This document shows, piece after piece, positions 63,808 through 64,000 of a stretch of DNA of 64,000 nucleotides. Location of the stretch: contig URTM01000014.1 in the NCBI GenBank assembly GCA_900550865.1, positions 4,105 through 68,104 on the forward strand, read 5' to 3'. Below the pieces are notes generated by a model, which was given only the letters and a program-made list of their open reading frames with translations, made no database searches and was not told the DNA's origin. This stretch comes from an uncultured Dorea sp. (lineage in GTDB: Bacteria > Bacillota > Clostridia > Lachnospirales > Lachnospiraceae). The translations under genes were made by a program, and so were the position numbers. Numbering within the stretch: position 1 is the stretch's first letter; each line of letters opens with the position of its first letter.

Positions 63808-63851
63808 TCATTATAACTAGGGGAAAGTTATTGTAAAAAAATTTGCAGTCT
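63802..63851. mobile_element. Candidate end (att junction) of an integrated mobile element
   Basis: Subtilase homology stops at about 63802-63810, 42 bases before the stop codon of the large serine recombinase. The stretch contains no gene. Large serine recombinase genes usually sit at one end of their element, so this is a probable att site. The core dinucleotide cannot be defined without the other end. Confidence 0.6.
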
Positions 63852-64000
63852 TTACACTGCATTTTTCTCTTTAGAATAAGGTGACTGATACTTAAATACG
63901 ATGTCAATGCTCTTATCTCCATTCACAACAATCTTTTCTATCAACTCTGTCACAATTTCTCTTGTCACTTCGGATAATGTTCCATACTTGATAAATTTCT
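63852..64000 (-). CDS. Large serine recombinase, C-terminal fragment (runs off the window)
   Basis: The last 48 codons of a gene continuing beyond 64000. The peptide L-S-E-V-T-R-E-I-V-T-E-L-I-E-K-I-V-V followed by D-K-S-I-D-I-V-F-K-Y is the characteristic C-terminal segment of large serine site-specific recombinases of phages, ICEs and Tn4451-like transposons. The catalytic domain lies outside the window. Its location next to the broken subtilase implies that it integrated the element. Confidence 0.78.
   Translation of the reverse strand, partial: KFIKYGTLSEVTREIVTELIEKIVVNGDKSIDIVFKYQSPYSKEKNAV

Noticed and set aside
63852..64000. Terminal fragment as part of the subtilase gene
   Set aside because: Different frame and sequence type; its ending matches large serine recombinases and it is separated by a stop.

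Overview
The window reads as a chromosomal segment of a low-GC, strictly anaerobic, Gram-positive Clostridia, most likely a gut Lachnospiraceae (Dorea/Coprococcus/Blautia-like). This rests on gene content: a selenocysteine-dependent glycine reductase operon, a single-chain pyruvate:ferredoxin oxidoreductase, a K+-dependent-type membrane pyrophosphatase, a YlmC/YmxH sporulation-type protein, clostridial riboswitch families, and strong AGGAGG-type ribosome binding sites. The species is inferred, not proven. Nearly all genes lie on the minus strand, so transcription mostly runs right to left. No rRNA, tRNA or CRISPR array was found.

Region 1 (1-15.3 kb) is an amino-acid fermentation block centred on glycine. 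It has tdh-kbl (threonine to glycine plus acetyl-CoA) and sstT (Ser/Thr uptake). The complete grd operon reads from a glycine riboswitch through grdX-grdE-grdB-trxB-trxA-grdA-grdC-grdD. An AGCS alanine/glycine symporter and glyS follow. grdA and grdB each carry one in-frame TGA read as selenocysteine and would be split or truncated by a naive gene caller. Region 2 (15.3-26 kb) has recO, a small YqzL-like gene and era, an M16C metalloprotease, a lysine-riboswitch-controlled NhaC-family transporter (probable lysine importer) and PFOR. Region 3 (26-31 kb) has a 288-bp fold-back element, two CobW-type G3E GTPases (one with a His-rich metal-binding tract) and the membrane pyrophosphatase.

Region 4 (31-45.5 kb) has ecfA1-ecfA2-ecfT-truA, a cyclophilin, an arylsulfotransferase-like lipoprotein next to a C39-like protein, and proC divergent from a GntR regulator with palindromic operators in both promoters. 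It continues with a TetR regulator, acylphosphatase, an HD hydrolase, an SDR, exonuclease III, a second truA, nrdR, a ylmC-like gene and a ferredoxin. Region 5 (45.5-64 kb) has a carbamate kinase, HAD phosphatase, dapB, thioredoxin, an aldose-epimerase relative, a Nudix hydrolase, an RluA-type pseudouridine synthase and a second AGCS symporter. Next come a RelA/SpoT-domain protein co-oriented with a GGDEF/histidine-kinase/receiver hybrid, a MATE exporter divergent from a LysR regulator, an FMN alpha-hydroxy-acid dehydrogenase and a Gfo/Idh oxidoreductase. The right edge holds a subtilase gene cut off at its 5' side next to the C-terminus of a large serine recombinase, marking the end of an integrated mobile element that lies mostly beyond the window.

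The clearest joint function is Stickland-type fermentation. Threonine enters by SstT and is converted by Tdh and Kbl to glycine, which GrdABCDE reduce, using thioredoxin, to acetyl phosphate. A glycine riboswitch senses the substrate. No wholly new multi-gene system is obvious. The least explained items are the long fold-back element, the GGDEF-kinase/RelA-SpoT pair, the triplicated stop-bearing tail of ecfA1, the small dispersed intergenic repeat and the mobile-element junction.
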